Of a stretch of DNA of 64,000 nucleotides, positions 15,908-24,175 are shown one piece after another. The position numbers were made by a program, and so were the translations under genes. The notes beneath the pieces are model-generated. The model did not search any database, was not told the DNA's origin, and saw only the letters and a program-made list of their open reading frames with translations. The stretch is from Bacteroidales bacterium (GTDB lineage Bacteria; Bacteroidota; Bacteroidia; Bacteroidales; UBA10428): contig JAFGKY010000012.1 in the NCBI GenBank assembly GCA_016928305.1, positions 36,291 to 100,290 on the forward strand. The letters run 5' to 3'. Each line of letters opens with the position of its first letter. Position 1 is the stretch's first letter.

Positions 15908-16369
15908 ATGAGATTCATGGATAAAAATGACAGGGATTATACCAACGGAGAAATAACCGTTTTCTGGAGACCGTCAAAATGCATCCATGCCACCACGTGT
16001 TACCGGGAGTTAATCGAAGTATTTAATCCCCGTAAACGTCCCTGGGTGAACATGAACGGTGCTTCTTCAGAAGAAATAATCAGGGTGGTGAAGATGTGTC
16101 CCACACGTGCACTTGATTATGCATATAACAAGGACCTTGAGAAGAAAAAGAAAACCGGCATGAATAAAACGGATACTCCTGAAGAAACACCTGAAATCAG
16201 GGTCATGGAAAATGGTCCCCTGGTGCTTCGTGGAAATTTTCATGTTGTGAATACAGACGGAACGGTATTGCGGCCCATGAAATTACAGTCACTTTGCCGG
16301 TGCGGAGCATCGAATAACATGCCTTATTGTGACGGGACGCATAGGAAAACAGGATTTACAGGAAAATGA
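15908..16369 (+). CDS. Mono-cluster ferredoxin-like plus CDGSH iron-sulfur protein
   Basis: Two iron-sulfur modules are joined. The N-terminal part (WRPSKCIHATTCYREL ... VVKMCPTRAL) matches the divergent 4Fe-4S mono-cluster domain. The C-terminal part carries the mitoNEET-type signature CRCGASNNMPYCDGTH, whose three cysteines and one histidine hold a 2Fe-2S cluster. A Glu/Lys-rich linker lies between. I chose the ATG at 15908 (153 residues); 15917 is also possible. The upstream extension to 15779 in the ORF track reads as non-coding leader. The next gene encodes a second CDGSH protein 3 bases downstream, so the pair is an operon, probably in redox or iron-sulfur handling. Confidence 0.88.
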   Translation: MRFMDKNDRDYTNGEITVFWRPSKCIHATTCYRELIEVFNPRKRPWVNMNGASSEEIIRVVKMCPTRALDYAYNKDLEKKKKTGMNKTDTPEETPEIRVMENGPLVLRGNFHVVNTDGTVLRPMKLQSLCRCGASNNMPYCDGTHRKTGFTGK

Positions 16370-16372
16370 ATT

Positions 16373-16564
16373 ATGGAAAAAGAACCGGTTGAGGTAACCA
16401 TTATCAAGGGAGGGCCTATCCATGTAAAAGGACACTTTGCCTTTAAAGACTCTGCAGGTAAGGTGGAAACCAGGGATCAGGAACTATACCTGTGCCGCTG
16501 TGGCGGATCATCCAACAAGCCATTCTGTGACGGAACGCATCGCAAGACTGGCATCAAGGAATGA
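16373..16564 (+). CDS. CDGSH iron-sulfur domain protein
   Basis: This 63-residue protein is a single CDGSH domain with the full ligand set in CRCGGSSNKPFCDGTHRKTG, binding a 2Fe-2S cluster. Its sequence closely resembles the C-terminal module of the upstream gene, including GPIHVKGHF and the terminal HRKTG, so the pair probably arose by duplication. The start is 3 bases past the upstream stop, which implies coupled translation. Small CDGSH proteins act in electron or cluster transfer; the partner is unknown here. Confidence 0.9.
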   Translation: MEKEPVEVTIIKGGPIHVKGHFAFKDSAGKVETRDQELYLCRCGGSSNKPFCDGTHRKTGIKE

Positions 16565-16608
16565 ACAAAACAAAAAAGAACTTTTCATAACCTTTACGGA
16601 ATTTTTAG

Positions 16609-16645
16609 CACCCCGCGGGGGCATTTTTCCCGGCAAAAATGAAAC
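16609..16645. other. GC-rich palindrome and hairpin between CDGSH and tonB-like genes
   Basis: A perfect CCCCGCGGGG core and, just after it, CATTTTT pairing with AAAAATG around CCCGGC lie in the 231-base gap downstream of the CDGSH operon. They may act as a terminator but lack a clear T run. The rest of the gap shows nothing I can name. Confidence 0.35.
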
Positions 16646-16795
16646 TTTTCTGCAAAATTTTTCGTATACAACAACAAAAGCATTACGCTAACGTTTATTA
16701 TTTAAACCTAAAACTCAAAAAAACATGAAGTGAACTCTACCTGGTTAATAACATAGAGAAGAGAATCTAAGTTGAACCATTTAAAGAGTCGCGTC

Positions 16796-17608
16796 ATGAA
16801 AACAACAGACACGGCATTCGATCATGCGGTACATGCCGAAACCTTCGACGACATCATATTTGATGGCCGCAATCTGAAATATGGTGCCTACTCCCTCAGA
16901 AAGTATTACTACAAAGATGTTCTGCTGTCCTTGCTCGCTATGCTTATCATAGCATTTGTGATTTGCTTTGTGTTATACCACCATGCTTCTCACAGACCAA
17001 CAGTGAAAATTATTGAAACACAGCCAATTACCATTACCCTTTTGCCTTCCGACGTTATCCCATTCGATTATCCGCAGCAAAGCAGGATTGAAATCCCTGT
17101 GGATGCAGCCAGGGTTAACAACACCGGCCCAATGGTTGTTGTTGATGATCCTGTCACCAATGATCCCGTTCCTGCTCAAACTGAGCTCATCAATCAGCTT
17201 ATGAATAATTCAATAGAAGCCGGATCAGGTATATTGATAATTGCTCCGCCGGCACCTGATGATGGTATTGTGGATGGGGATAACACCTACAATTTTACTG
17301 AAGTAACCGAGCAGGCTTCCTTTAAACGGGGAACCCTGAACGATTTCCGGAAATGGCTTTCAAAGAATATCCGTTATTCGGAAGATGCTGTAAAAAACGA
17401 TATAAAAGGCACAGTGCATGCCAAATTTACCGTGGGGAAGGACGGAAGAATATGCGATGTTGTGATTGAAAAAGGGATACACCCGGTTATTGACAAGGCT
17501 GTTTTGGATGCATTGCTTGCATCCCCAAAATGGGAGCCGGCAAAAATGAACGGCAGGGCTGTTAATGTGTTTTATTATGTGCCTGTGAGGTTTGATATTC
17601 AGCAATAA
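16796..17608 (+). CDS. TonB-family energy transducer
   Basis: The 270-residue protein has a short cytoplasmic part (residues 1-40), one membrane helix (VLLSLLAMLIIAFVICFVLY), a variable periplasmic linker and a C-terminal TonB domain. That domain is seen in KGTVHAKFTVGKDGRICDVVIEKG and ALLASPKWEPAKMNGRAVNV. Such proteins pass proton-motive energy from ExbBD to outer-membrane TonB-dependent transporters. The ATG at 16796 is preferred over the ORF-track TTG at 16772. exbB, exbD and a receptor gene are not adjacent, so its partner is unknown. The N-terminal motif GRNLKYGAYSLRKYY is common in Bacteroidota TonB proteins. Confidence 0.9.
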   Translation: MKTTDTAFDHAVHAETFDDIIFDGRNLKYGAYSLRKYYYKDVLLSLLAMLIIAFVICFVLYHHASHRPTVKIIETQPITITLLPSDVIPFDYPQQSRIEIPVDAARVNNTGPMVVVDDPVTNDPVPAQTELINQLMNNSIEAGSGILIIAPPAPDDGIVDGDNTYNFTEVTEQASFKRGTLNDFRKWLSKNIRYSEDAVKNDIKGTVHAKFTVGKDGRICDVVIEKGIHPVIDKAVLDALLASPKWEPAKMNGRAVNVFYYVPVRFDIQQ

Positions 17609-17669
17609 GTATGATATTCAACTTTACGGGAGATCTGACAAGAATATCAATGAACCCATTTCGCATTAC

Positions 17670-18170
17670 TTAGGAATAAAGCAGTTCATCAATTTCACCC
17701 AGATGCAACTTGAAGTGTCTTAAATAATCAATAACTCCGTCTTTCAGTGAAACAAGCTTTTCGTCACTGTAATACCATTGATTGTCGAGCATGGAAGGAT
17801 CGATATTTTTGATTACATGGGCAATATGCAGGTTTGCATATACCCATAAACTTACCATCTCATTCCAGTCTTCTTCCTGATAATGTTGTATTGCTATCCA
17901 CCTGTCGTTATTCCCATTGGTGGCATAGTTCGGAAACCGTAACGGGCTCGGCTGATATTGCAGATGAACGATCCTATGCGTATTATTCGAAGCCGAATCG
18001 ATCATATGACCGACGATCTGTTTTATTGTCCGGTTCTGGCTGTTTCTTCTTCCTGTGATAATATCCGTTGGAAGGCTCAACAGTTTTGGCTCCCATTCAT
18101 GCACGAGGGAAAGTATTCCCTGAACAACAGGTTCAAATTCCTTTATCATAATCAGGCTGTTATTACTCAA
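17670..18170 (-). CDS. DinB-like (DUF664/DinB_2) putative metal-dependent protein
   Basis: The 166-residue sequence fits the four-helix DinB superfamily. The likely metal triad is H55 in VGHMIDSA, with H152 and H156 in RHFKLHLGEI. Members include thiol-dependent S-transferases using bacillithiol or mycothiol; many are uncharacterised. The motif LSLPTDIITGRRNSQNRTIKQIVGHMIDSA matches the common N-terminal arrangement. An internal ATG at residue 8 is a possible alternative start. It converges with the tonB-like gene and stands alone on its strand. Confidence 0.8.
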   Translation of the reverse strand: MSNNSLIMIKEFEPVVQGILSLVHEWEPKLLSLPTDIITGRRNSQNRTIKQIVGHMIDSASNNTHRIVHLQYQPSPLRFPNYATNGNNDRWIAIQHYQEEDWNEMVSLWVYANLHIAHVIKNIDPSMLDNQWYYSDEKLVSLKDGVIDYLRHFKLHLGEIDELLYS

Positions 18171-18428
18171 ATTGCTTTCTGGTTTTTCTTAATTCACAGT
18201 TAAAATTACTGTGTTTTACGCTACATTTTCAACCATTTTGAACGAACAGGGATAAACCATGGTACTCTTTTCTTGGATCCCGGGTATTCGACTCCGAATT
18301 TCTGTCATTCTCATCACACATTAATCCCGGAAATTTTATATATTTACTTTGCTGTATGTTGCAGGTATTGTTTTAATTGTATTTTCAAGATTAATCTAAA
18401 ATATATTGTATAACCAAAATCACCAGTC

Positions 18429-19493
18429 ATGAGAAAGCTATTTTTGAAAATATCCTTGATTTCGTTATTTTTTCTACCCGTAATAGATGGAAATATTTTC
18501 GGACAGAAAAAAATCCTGTTCCTTGGAAGGGAAGCCCTGGGAACCCATGCAGCCGACCAGGATCTGTATGACAAATGCGTGGCATGGGGATATACCGTAG
18601 ACTATATTACTGCACTTCCTGCTACCGCAGAAGATTACTCGGGTTATATCGGTATTTTTATGAATGAAACAATAGGCTCAAGCACAGTAAACAGCTTCTC
18701 AACCAATAATTACCCTGTGCCTTGTGTCTGCCTTGAAGGTTGGGCGGTCCTTGCCAACCGGTGGGGCGGATGGGTAAAAGATGAATCGACTACCGATCCC
18801 AAAACCGACTGGGACCAGCACTCCGGGGCCGGTGCAGACGGACAGGAAATTGTTATCAGAGACAATACCCATTATATAACAAGAGGCTATAACATCACGG
18901 AAAACGTTGCATGGTCAAACTCCACCGTGCAGGAAACAATCACAAACACCAACCCGGTTTCATTCAAGGAAGTCGACAGGAAATACTCAGCCAAACTGGC
19001 GCAGGCAAAATCATTTAAGGAAGATGGTTACTGGACGATGGTCACGGTGGATTCCGCCGAAGCCGGATTCCCCAACCGGGTGTTTGTATGGGGACTGGTA
19101 TCTGCCGGTGTGGAAGGTATTTCTCCATTTACGGAACATGCCGCCACCGATGACTATTTTAAAATAATCGAACGCGCCTGCGAATGGGCCTTCGAAGGCA
19201 AATTGCCACCTTCGGGTATAGAAACCACTTCCGGGGATGATCTTTTTCATGTGTATCCGAATCCTTGCACCGATGCGGTTAACATAAGGTATTTTGCTAC
19301 TGGAAAAGAAAATACGATTAAGGTCACTCTGAACAGTTTAACGGGACAGGAATTGCAGGCAAAGACCGTAAACATCAATTCCAATGGTTACTATTTCGTT
19401 ACCATAGATTTGAAAGATACACCTGCGGGTGTGTACATTGTTAACCTTGAGGTCAATGATAAAGTTGCATCAAAAAAAGTAACGGTTCAATAA
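18429..19493 (+). CDS. Secreted protein of unknown function with T9SS sorting domain
   Basis: This 354-residue protein has a signal peptide (LFLKISLISLFFLPVIDG), a compact alpha/beta domain (about residues 28-260) and a C-terminal T9SS sorting domain recognised by VYPNPCTDAVNIRY, LTGQELQAKTV and DTPAGVYIVNL. The main domain starts KKILFLGREALGTHAADQDLYD and reads like a flavodoxin or class I glutamine amidotransferase-like fold: strand, then helix, then YSGYIGIFMNE. No catalytic triad is obvious. The 259-base upstream gap shows only a CACAGT..ACTGTG hairpin near 18195. A hairpin follows the stop, shared with the convergent serine hydrolase gene. Confidence 0.75.
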   Translation: MRKLFLKISLISLFFLPVIDGNIFGQKKILFLGREALGTHAADQDLYDKCVAWGYTVDYITALPATAEDYSGYIGIFMNETIGSSTVNSFSTNNYPVPCVCLEGWAVLANRWGGWVKDESTTDPKTDWDQHSGAGADGQEIVIRDNTHYITRGYNITENVAWSNSTVQETITNTNPVSFKEVDRKYSAKLAQAKSFKEDGYWTMVTVDSAEAGFPNRVFVWGLVSAGVEGISPFTEHAATDDYFKIIERACEWAFEGKLPPSGIETTSGDDLFHVYPNPCTDAVNIRYFATGKENTIKVTLNSLTGQELQAKTVNINSNGYYFVTIDLKDTPAGVYIVNLEVNDKVASKKVTVQ

Positions 19494-19501
19494 CAATCAC
19501 C

Positions 19502-19535
19502 GATCCCGGATTGTACTTCAATACAATCTGGGATC
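19502..19535. terminator. Terminator hairpin between convergent genes
   Basis: GATCCCGGATTGTA pairs with TACAATCTGGGATC around a CTTCAA loop, a 14-bp stem with one G-T pair. There is no strong T run on either side. It lies between two convergent stop codons and may serve both. Confidence 0.6.
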
Positions 19536-19555
19536 TACTTACAGGATAAGTATTT

Positions 19556-20875
19556 TCAAAAAACAATCATTTTCGTAACATATTCTTCGGTATTAAACAG
19601 GCCCCTGATAATATAACAACCCGCGGGGAGGTTATGGTTATATATTAAGTTATACTTTCCGGAGGGAAAGGTTTTGTTTGTATAAATCCTATCCCTATTT
19701 CTACCAGCCATATCGGTTATAAACAAGGTAAAAGGTGAATCCTTCGTTGTTTCGAAACGAATGTTAATGTTTCTGTCAGCCGGATTAGGGAAGACTATTA
19801 ATCCCTGTATTGCGTCACCTCTTGTTTCTTCCCAAACGGAAGAATTCAGGATAGCCGGAACAACATGACTGTTGATGAGGAACCTTGCATCTTCCCTGTG
19901 TTCACTTGTATTACACGTGATGGCAACAACCAGGTCCAAATCAGGGACAACATAGATGAATTGTCCTCCATATCCACCGGCAAAATAGGCATGATAGCCG
20001 TTATTTTCCGTTATCCACCAGTTGTAGCCGTATTTTTCCTTATGAGGACTCCCTCCGTCCGAATGTACTGTTGTGCATGCTGAAACATAATCCGGATCAA
20101 CAATGGTATCGCCGTTCCATATACCCTGGTTGAGATAAAGAAAACCTATTTTAAGCATATCTTCAGGACGGAAAAAAGAATTATGTCCGCCGTATGTATA
20201 GCCCTGATCATCATCAGGCCAGTAAAAATCCGAAATCCCGAGCTTTGAAAAGAGTACTTCCGACGCAAATACCCTGGCATTTTTTCCGGTGGTTTTACTG
20301 ACTATAGCTGACTGTATATGTGATGCAGGAGTTGAATACCGGAAAAGGGTCCCGGGGTCGGCAACAAATTCCTGACCCAGATAAAACTCTATCATATCCG
20401 ATTTAACGGATGATGCCATATCATCATCATTTCGGAGTCCGGTGGTAAAAGACAACAGATGCTTTAACGTAATAAGGTTAAGTCTTGGATCATCGTTGAC
20501 ATGGCTGTATTCCGGGAAGAAACCCATTACAGTCTGTCCAAGGCTGTCAATATAATGTTGTTTCAACAAAATCCCCGTAAGTATACTGGTTATGCTTTTG
20601 GTGGCTGAACAGATGATATGATAATCATTCTTCCCGTACCCGTCATTAAAGTATTTCTCATAAACCAGGTAACCGTTTTTTACTACTAAAAAGGCATCCA
20701 CATAGGGCATGGATGAATATATGCTCTGTTCCATTTCCTCCATGATGGCAGCATTTATATCAGCTTCATCGAGTGATTTTCTTTGCCAGCCCTCGGTTGG
20801 CCAATATTCACGGATCTGAGCGAAAATATTTGTATCTGTCCAGATAACAATAAATAATATGAAGATAAATCGCAT
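19556..20875 (-). CDS. Serine hydrolase (class C beta-lactamase fold) with T9SS domain
   Basis: The 439-residue product has a signal peptide, a penicillin-binding-protein/beta-lactamase fold domain and a C-terminal T9SS sorting domain (VFPNPADRNINIRF ... LPAGCYIIRGLF). The nucleophile motif SxxK is in CSATKSITS (S90, K93). RYSTPASH gives the conserved tyrosine, though the usual YxN asparagine is threonine. GGYGGQFIYVVPD holds the C-terminal glycine-rich motif. Relatives are esterases and D-amino-acid peptidases rather than true beta-lactamases. It heads away from the GH43-like gene 42 bases upstream, so it may be last in a five-gene minus-strand run. Confidence 0.85.
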   Translation of the reverse strand: MRFIFILFIVIWTDTNIFAQIREYWPTEGWQRKSLDEADINAAIMEEMEQSIYSSMPYVDAFLVVKNGYLVYEKYFNDGYGKNDYHIICSATKSITSILTGILLKQHYIDSLGQTVMGFFPEYSHVNDDPRLNLITLKHLLSFTTGLRNDDDMASSVKSDMIEFYLGQEFVADPGTLFRYSTPASHIQSAIVSKTTGKNARVFASEVLFSKLGISDFYWPDDDQGYTYGGHNSFFRPEDMLKIGFLYLNQGIWNGDTIVDPDYVSACTTVHSDGGSPHKEKYGYNWWITENNGYHAYFAGGYGGQFIYVVPDLDLVVAITCNTSEHREDARFLINSHVVPAILNSSVWEETRGDAIQGLIVFPNPADRNINIRFETTKDSPFTLFITDMAGRNRDRIYTNKTFPSGKYNLIYNHNLPAGCYIIRGLFNTEEYVTKMIVF

Positions 20876-20917
20876 CGCGCTTTTCTAATTTAAATGATTC
20901 ATGGGTTGGATTAAAAC

Positions 20918-21916
20918 TCATTCACCAGGCGGGGTAAGCTTTATGGACACCTTTTTATCACGATCGCACACAATCCGCCCGTCCTTTATTTCCAGTTCAG
21001 CAACCTGAAGGGTACTGCGCCGCTGATCATACAGTGAGGCATCCGGCCTGCGGCCCGGATGAGTAAAATAAAAGACAAATGCACGGTTGTGGCTGACAAC
21101 AACCATGGCATGATGACCAAAACCTGCATCATCAGGGCCATTTCCTGATTCCCCAAGGATGATGCCAGGCTCACGTTGCCAGTTGACAAGGTCATCAGAG
21201 GAATACACGCCAAGTCCGTTCCAGTTGTCAACGATCATACGGTATTGACCCTTCCACTGAAACACATAAGGACCTTCCCCTCCCCTGTCGCCAATGACTT
21301 TGTGGCAACTGTCGGTCCAGTTAAATAAATCAGGACTGTCAGCATAATAAATGGATTTATGATCGGCCTCATTATTATAATACATCCGCCACTTTTTGTC
21401 GGGCATCCGGAAAATACAGGCATCAATTACTTTCTCCGATGCAAGTTTCAGTGTTGACACATATTTCCAGTTGATCAGGTTTTTACTGGTGAGATGCACG
21501 ATATAACGCGGGTGCTTCCAGTCTGCAAAAACACCAGGCACATATGTAAGAAACATGTGATACAAGCCCTTATCATAAATCACTTCAGGAGCCCAGTGCG
21601 TATAGCCGCTGTCAGGTCTGTACTGAATATCGCAGGTATCACGGTATTTCCAGGTTGCTCCGCCATCTGATGACTCGGCGATGCCAATCCGTGTACCATG
21701 CACCCATGTTACACCGTCAAGGGTTGTGTCATTCGCACGGCGGTTGGTATACAGCATAAACCATTTCTTTTCGTGATGATTCCATATCACCACAGGGTCA
21801 GCGGCTCCGTCGAAGACCGGATCGCGGAACAGCGGCTTATCGGCAGGCATCTCAATATCCCGGGTCATCAGACAGGTAAGAGGCAGGAACATCAACAAGA
21901 GAAAAGAAAGCTTCAT
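20918..21916 (-). CDS. GH43-like five-bladed beta-propeller glycosidase
   Basis: This secreted protein (332 residues from the chosen start) reads like clan GH-F beta-propeller hydrolases. The catalytic-base region is FDGAADPVVIWN, then HWAPEVIYDKGLYHMFLTY, IDACIFRM and the acid region GEGPYVFQWKGQYRM. Most GH43 members act on arabinose- or xylose-containing glycans, but the substrate here is not evident. I chose the ATG at 21916 because it begins a signal peptide (MKLSFLLLMFLPLTC) and leaves no overlap with the upstream membrane-protein gene; the ORF-track start at 22033 would overlap it. The cysteine at the signal end is not a canonical lipobox. Confidence 0.75.
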   Translation of the reverse strand: MKLSFLLLMFLPLTCLMTRDIEMPADKPLFRDPVFDGAADPVVIWNHHEKKWFMLYTNRRANDTTLDGVTWVHGTRIGIAESSDGGATWKYRDTCDIQYRPDSGYTHWAPEVIYDKGLYHMFLTYVPGVFADWKHPRYIVHLTSKNLINWKYVSTLKLASEKVIDACIFRMPDKKWRMYYNNEADHKSIYYADSPDLFNWTDSCHKVIGDRGGEGPYVFQWKGQYRMIVDNWNGLGVYSSDDLVNWQREPGIILGESGNGPDDAGFGHHAMVVVSHNRAFVFYFTHPGRRPDASLYDQRRSTLQVAELEIKDGRIVCDRDKKVSIKLTPPGE

Positions 21917-21978
21917 GATCCCTGTTTTAATCCAAAGATATGACAACATCATTAATATTCGACAGGGAAATTCCATGG

Positions 21979-22611
21979 TCATTCTTTCAGGAGCCTTATA
22001 CCTATTATAGTGAATGCCAGACTGTATATACACAGCCCCACCATTGTCAGGAACATCAGTGAAAAATGGCCTGCCCCATAGAGAAGGATGCCTAACATCA
22101 ACATCCAGGGAACCGGTTTACCGAATCTTCTGCTTCTTACCAATGCAACAGCTGTCAATATTGAACCCGTAAATAATGATACCAACATGATAGCAATATA
22201 AGCTTTGAACTGGGGACTGACAATAAAAATCCAGCTTCTTACAAAAGATATATATTGATCATTTGCACAAACCACAGGCCATATAAATGTATCCCACGTC
22301 AATGTTGCAAACTCACAAAAAATTCCCAGTACCAATAATACTATCCCTATCAGCAGGAGCGGACCCCCGGATTCATAAATTGTATGGTAAATACCGAAAA
22401 CGGCAAAAATCCCAAAAACACTCGACAGCAGACCCATTAATGAAACAAGGAACCATTCCGGATCCATGATCATCAGGCTGTAGTCATTCCGGCCTTCAGC
22501 AATCGGCAGTAAAAGCCAGGAAAGAAGTATCCAGAGCAGACAAAAGAATGCAAAGCCAAAGGAGGCTATGGCCGTATGTCTTTTTAATGTTTTCTGATTC
22601 ATATCATTCAA
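21979..22611 (-). CDS. Hypothetical multi-pass membrane protein
   Basis: I do not recognise a family. The 210-residue protein has about six hydrophobic segments, including ASFGFAFFCLLWILLSWLLL, LLLIGIVLLVLGIFCEFATL and YIAIMLVSLFTGSILTAVALV. Charged loops are short, which fits an inner-membrane protein without large soluble domains. It lies between the NTF2-like and GH43-like genes on the same strand, with gaps of 105 and 62 bases, so co-transcription is plausible. Confidence 0.65.
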   Translation of the reverse strand: MNDMNQKTLKRHTAIASFGFAFFCLLWILLSWLLLPIAEGRNDYSLMIMDPEWFLVSLMGLLSSVFGIFAVFGIYHTIYESGGPLLLIGIVLLVLGIFCEFATLTWDTFIWPVVCANDQYISFVRSWIFIVSPQFKAYIAIMLVSLFTGSILTAVALVRSRRFGKPVPWMLMLGILLYGAGHFSLMFLTMVGLCIYSLAFTIIGIRLLKE

Positions 22612-22716
22612 GATTTTTATGGTTTGTTTTAAACAGCAAAACCGGTTCCGGGAAAGGTTCCGGATACATCATCACGAACGGAATATGTGCATGGTGTTCC
22701 CGGGAAGTTGCCCTTT

Positions 22717-23208
22717 TCAATCTGCTGCAAACGAAAAGTGCATCTGAACCATTACCCAGTTATTGTCTCTTTTTTCCAGTATTCCTGTCCACCGCGTGTT
22801 TTCCCAGTTTGCCGGCTGACCTTTCCATTCGTTGATGTCATCAAGAATACAGTAAAACCATGCAACATCGCATGATCTGGAGAAAGTAATCTTCAGATCG
22901 TCAATGTCATATCGTATGGCTTTAAAATCAGGACTCATCCAAAATGCCTCGGCTTTTTTAAATTCCTGAAATCCTTTCACAATGTTGCCATCGGGGTGAA
23001 CTTCAACATAATTGGAATCGTTGGCGATAACGCCATACAACAATGCGATATCTTTGTTCTTCGCCCAGCCAATGCTGTTATGGATTGCGGTTTCAACCCG
23101 CTGTTTTTCGCTGTTACTATCGCAATTCTTTTTATCTGCCGTACAGGTCATTATTAAAAGACAGAGGCCAACAACGGGCAACGCAATATGGATATTCAAG
23201 CTGTTCAT
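22717..23208 (-). CDS. NTF2-like (SnoaL/DUF4440-type) lipoprotein or exported protein
   Basis: The 163-residue protein has a hydrophobic leader ending LLIMTCTADKKNC, so the first cysteine may be lipidated. The remaining part fits the NTF2-like cone fold: an N-terminal helix (RVETAIHNSIGWAKNKDIALLYGV), HPDGNIVKGFQEFKKAEAFW, and a C-terminal strand pair WTGILEKRDNNWVMVQMHFSF. This fold serves many small-molecule enzymes and binding proteins, and nothing here points to one substrate. The gene follows the HAD hydrolase by 38 bases on the same strand. Confidence 0.75.
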   Translation of the reverse strand: MNSLNIHIALPVVGLCLLIMTCTADKKNCDSNSEKQRVETAIHNSIGWAKNKDIALLYGVIANDSNYVEVHPDGNIVKGFQEFKKAEAFWMSPDFKAIRYDIDDLKITFSRSCDVAWFYCILDDINEWKGQPANWENTRWTGILEKRDNNWVMVQMHFSFAAD

Positions 23209-23246
23209 AGGGTATTATTTTAATGCATACAAGATAAAATAAATTG

Positions 23247-23906
23247 TCAGATCGGCAAAAATAGTTTCCGGTCAACTTCATCAAAACTTCGTATTTTTTG
23301 AAAGTTCCATCGCTTATAATCCCGATGACCTGAATCAACAATAATAATTTTTCCGACGCCTGCCTTTTCCGCTGCAATTATACCGGTATAAGAATCTTCA
23401 AATACAAGGGTTTCATTTGCCATAATACCTAAAACGCCAATTGCTTTCCGGAAAATCTGCGGATGGGGTTTGCTCCTTATGCTGCCATCATTTAAAATCA
23501 CCCTGGAAGGATCAAAAAATGAATTCAATCCGAAGTGCTTAAAATAGAAATCAACATTCTCAGGTCCTGAGGCAGTTGCTATGGTGCAAGGGATTCTGTT
23601 CATGTTTAAGAATTGCAGGAATGCTACAGCACCCGGTGCGAGCTTCATGTCGGTTTGCAGACACAATTGTTGATAGATCCCTTCCTTTTCAAGGATAAAT
23701 TTGTTCATCTCAGCTTCTGTCAATTGCCTGGTAAAAAGCGTACCCAGTATATCGTGATTGTTTCTGCCGTGAATCTTTTCATTCTTTTCATTATCGGGTA
23801 ATCTTATACCATGCTTTTCAAGGAACAAATCCCAGGCTTTGTTGTGGAGCCGGGTATCCCAAAAAAGTGTCCCGTTAAAATCAAAAACCACACCTTTCAG
23901 CTTCAT
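23247..23906 (-). CDS. HAD-superfamily hydrolase, subfamily IA
   Basis: The 219-residue protein is a HAD phosphatase or mutase with a helical cap. Motif I reads VVFDFNGTLF, motif II IATASGP, motif III KPHPQIFRKA, and motif IV VFEDSYTGIIAA. The second aspartate of the DxDxT motif is asparagine (N11). This residue normally acts as acid/base, so the chemistry may differ from simple phosphatases, although DFNGT versions are found in several HAD groups. The layout resembles beta-phosphoglucomutases. It is first of a minus-strand run of five genes that ends with the serine hydrolase. Confidence 0.85.
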   Translation of the reverse strand: MKLKGVVFDFNGTLFWDTRLHNKAWDLFLEKHGIRLPDNEKNEKIHGRNNHDILGTLFTRQLTEAEMNKFILEKEGIYQQLCLQTDMKLAPGAVAFLQFLNMNRIPCTIATASGPENVDFYFKHFGLNSFFDPSRVILNDGSIRSKPHPQIFRKAIGVLGIMANETLVFEDSYTGIIAAEKAGVGKIIIVDSGHRDYKRWNFQKIRSFDEVDRKLFLPI

Positions 23907-24175
23907 CAGATTATCGCTGGTTTAATACGTATAGCAATATAACCGATACTGTATATATTGCAATTTATTTTCATACCAATTTACAGGATTTCTTTGAATT
24001 TGCTGAAATCCGGTCGCCGTATCCTTATTGTTCAGGTATCTTTTCCTGTTATCGGCACAAAACGTTCTGAAGCGGAACCGGATTAATAGAAATGACTGCA
24101 ATTTATTATCATCCTGTTGTTTTATTGAATGCATGCTATATCTTTACTTTCTATGAATCATAAATGTATGCATCC

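Noticed and set aside
23922-24134. Minus-strand ORF of 70 residues between the HAD and GH5 genes
   Set aside because: Low-complexity, Asn/Tyr/Gln-rich translation of AT-rich intergenic sequence with no start context or family likeness.
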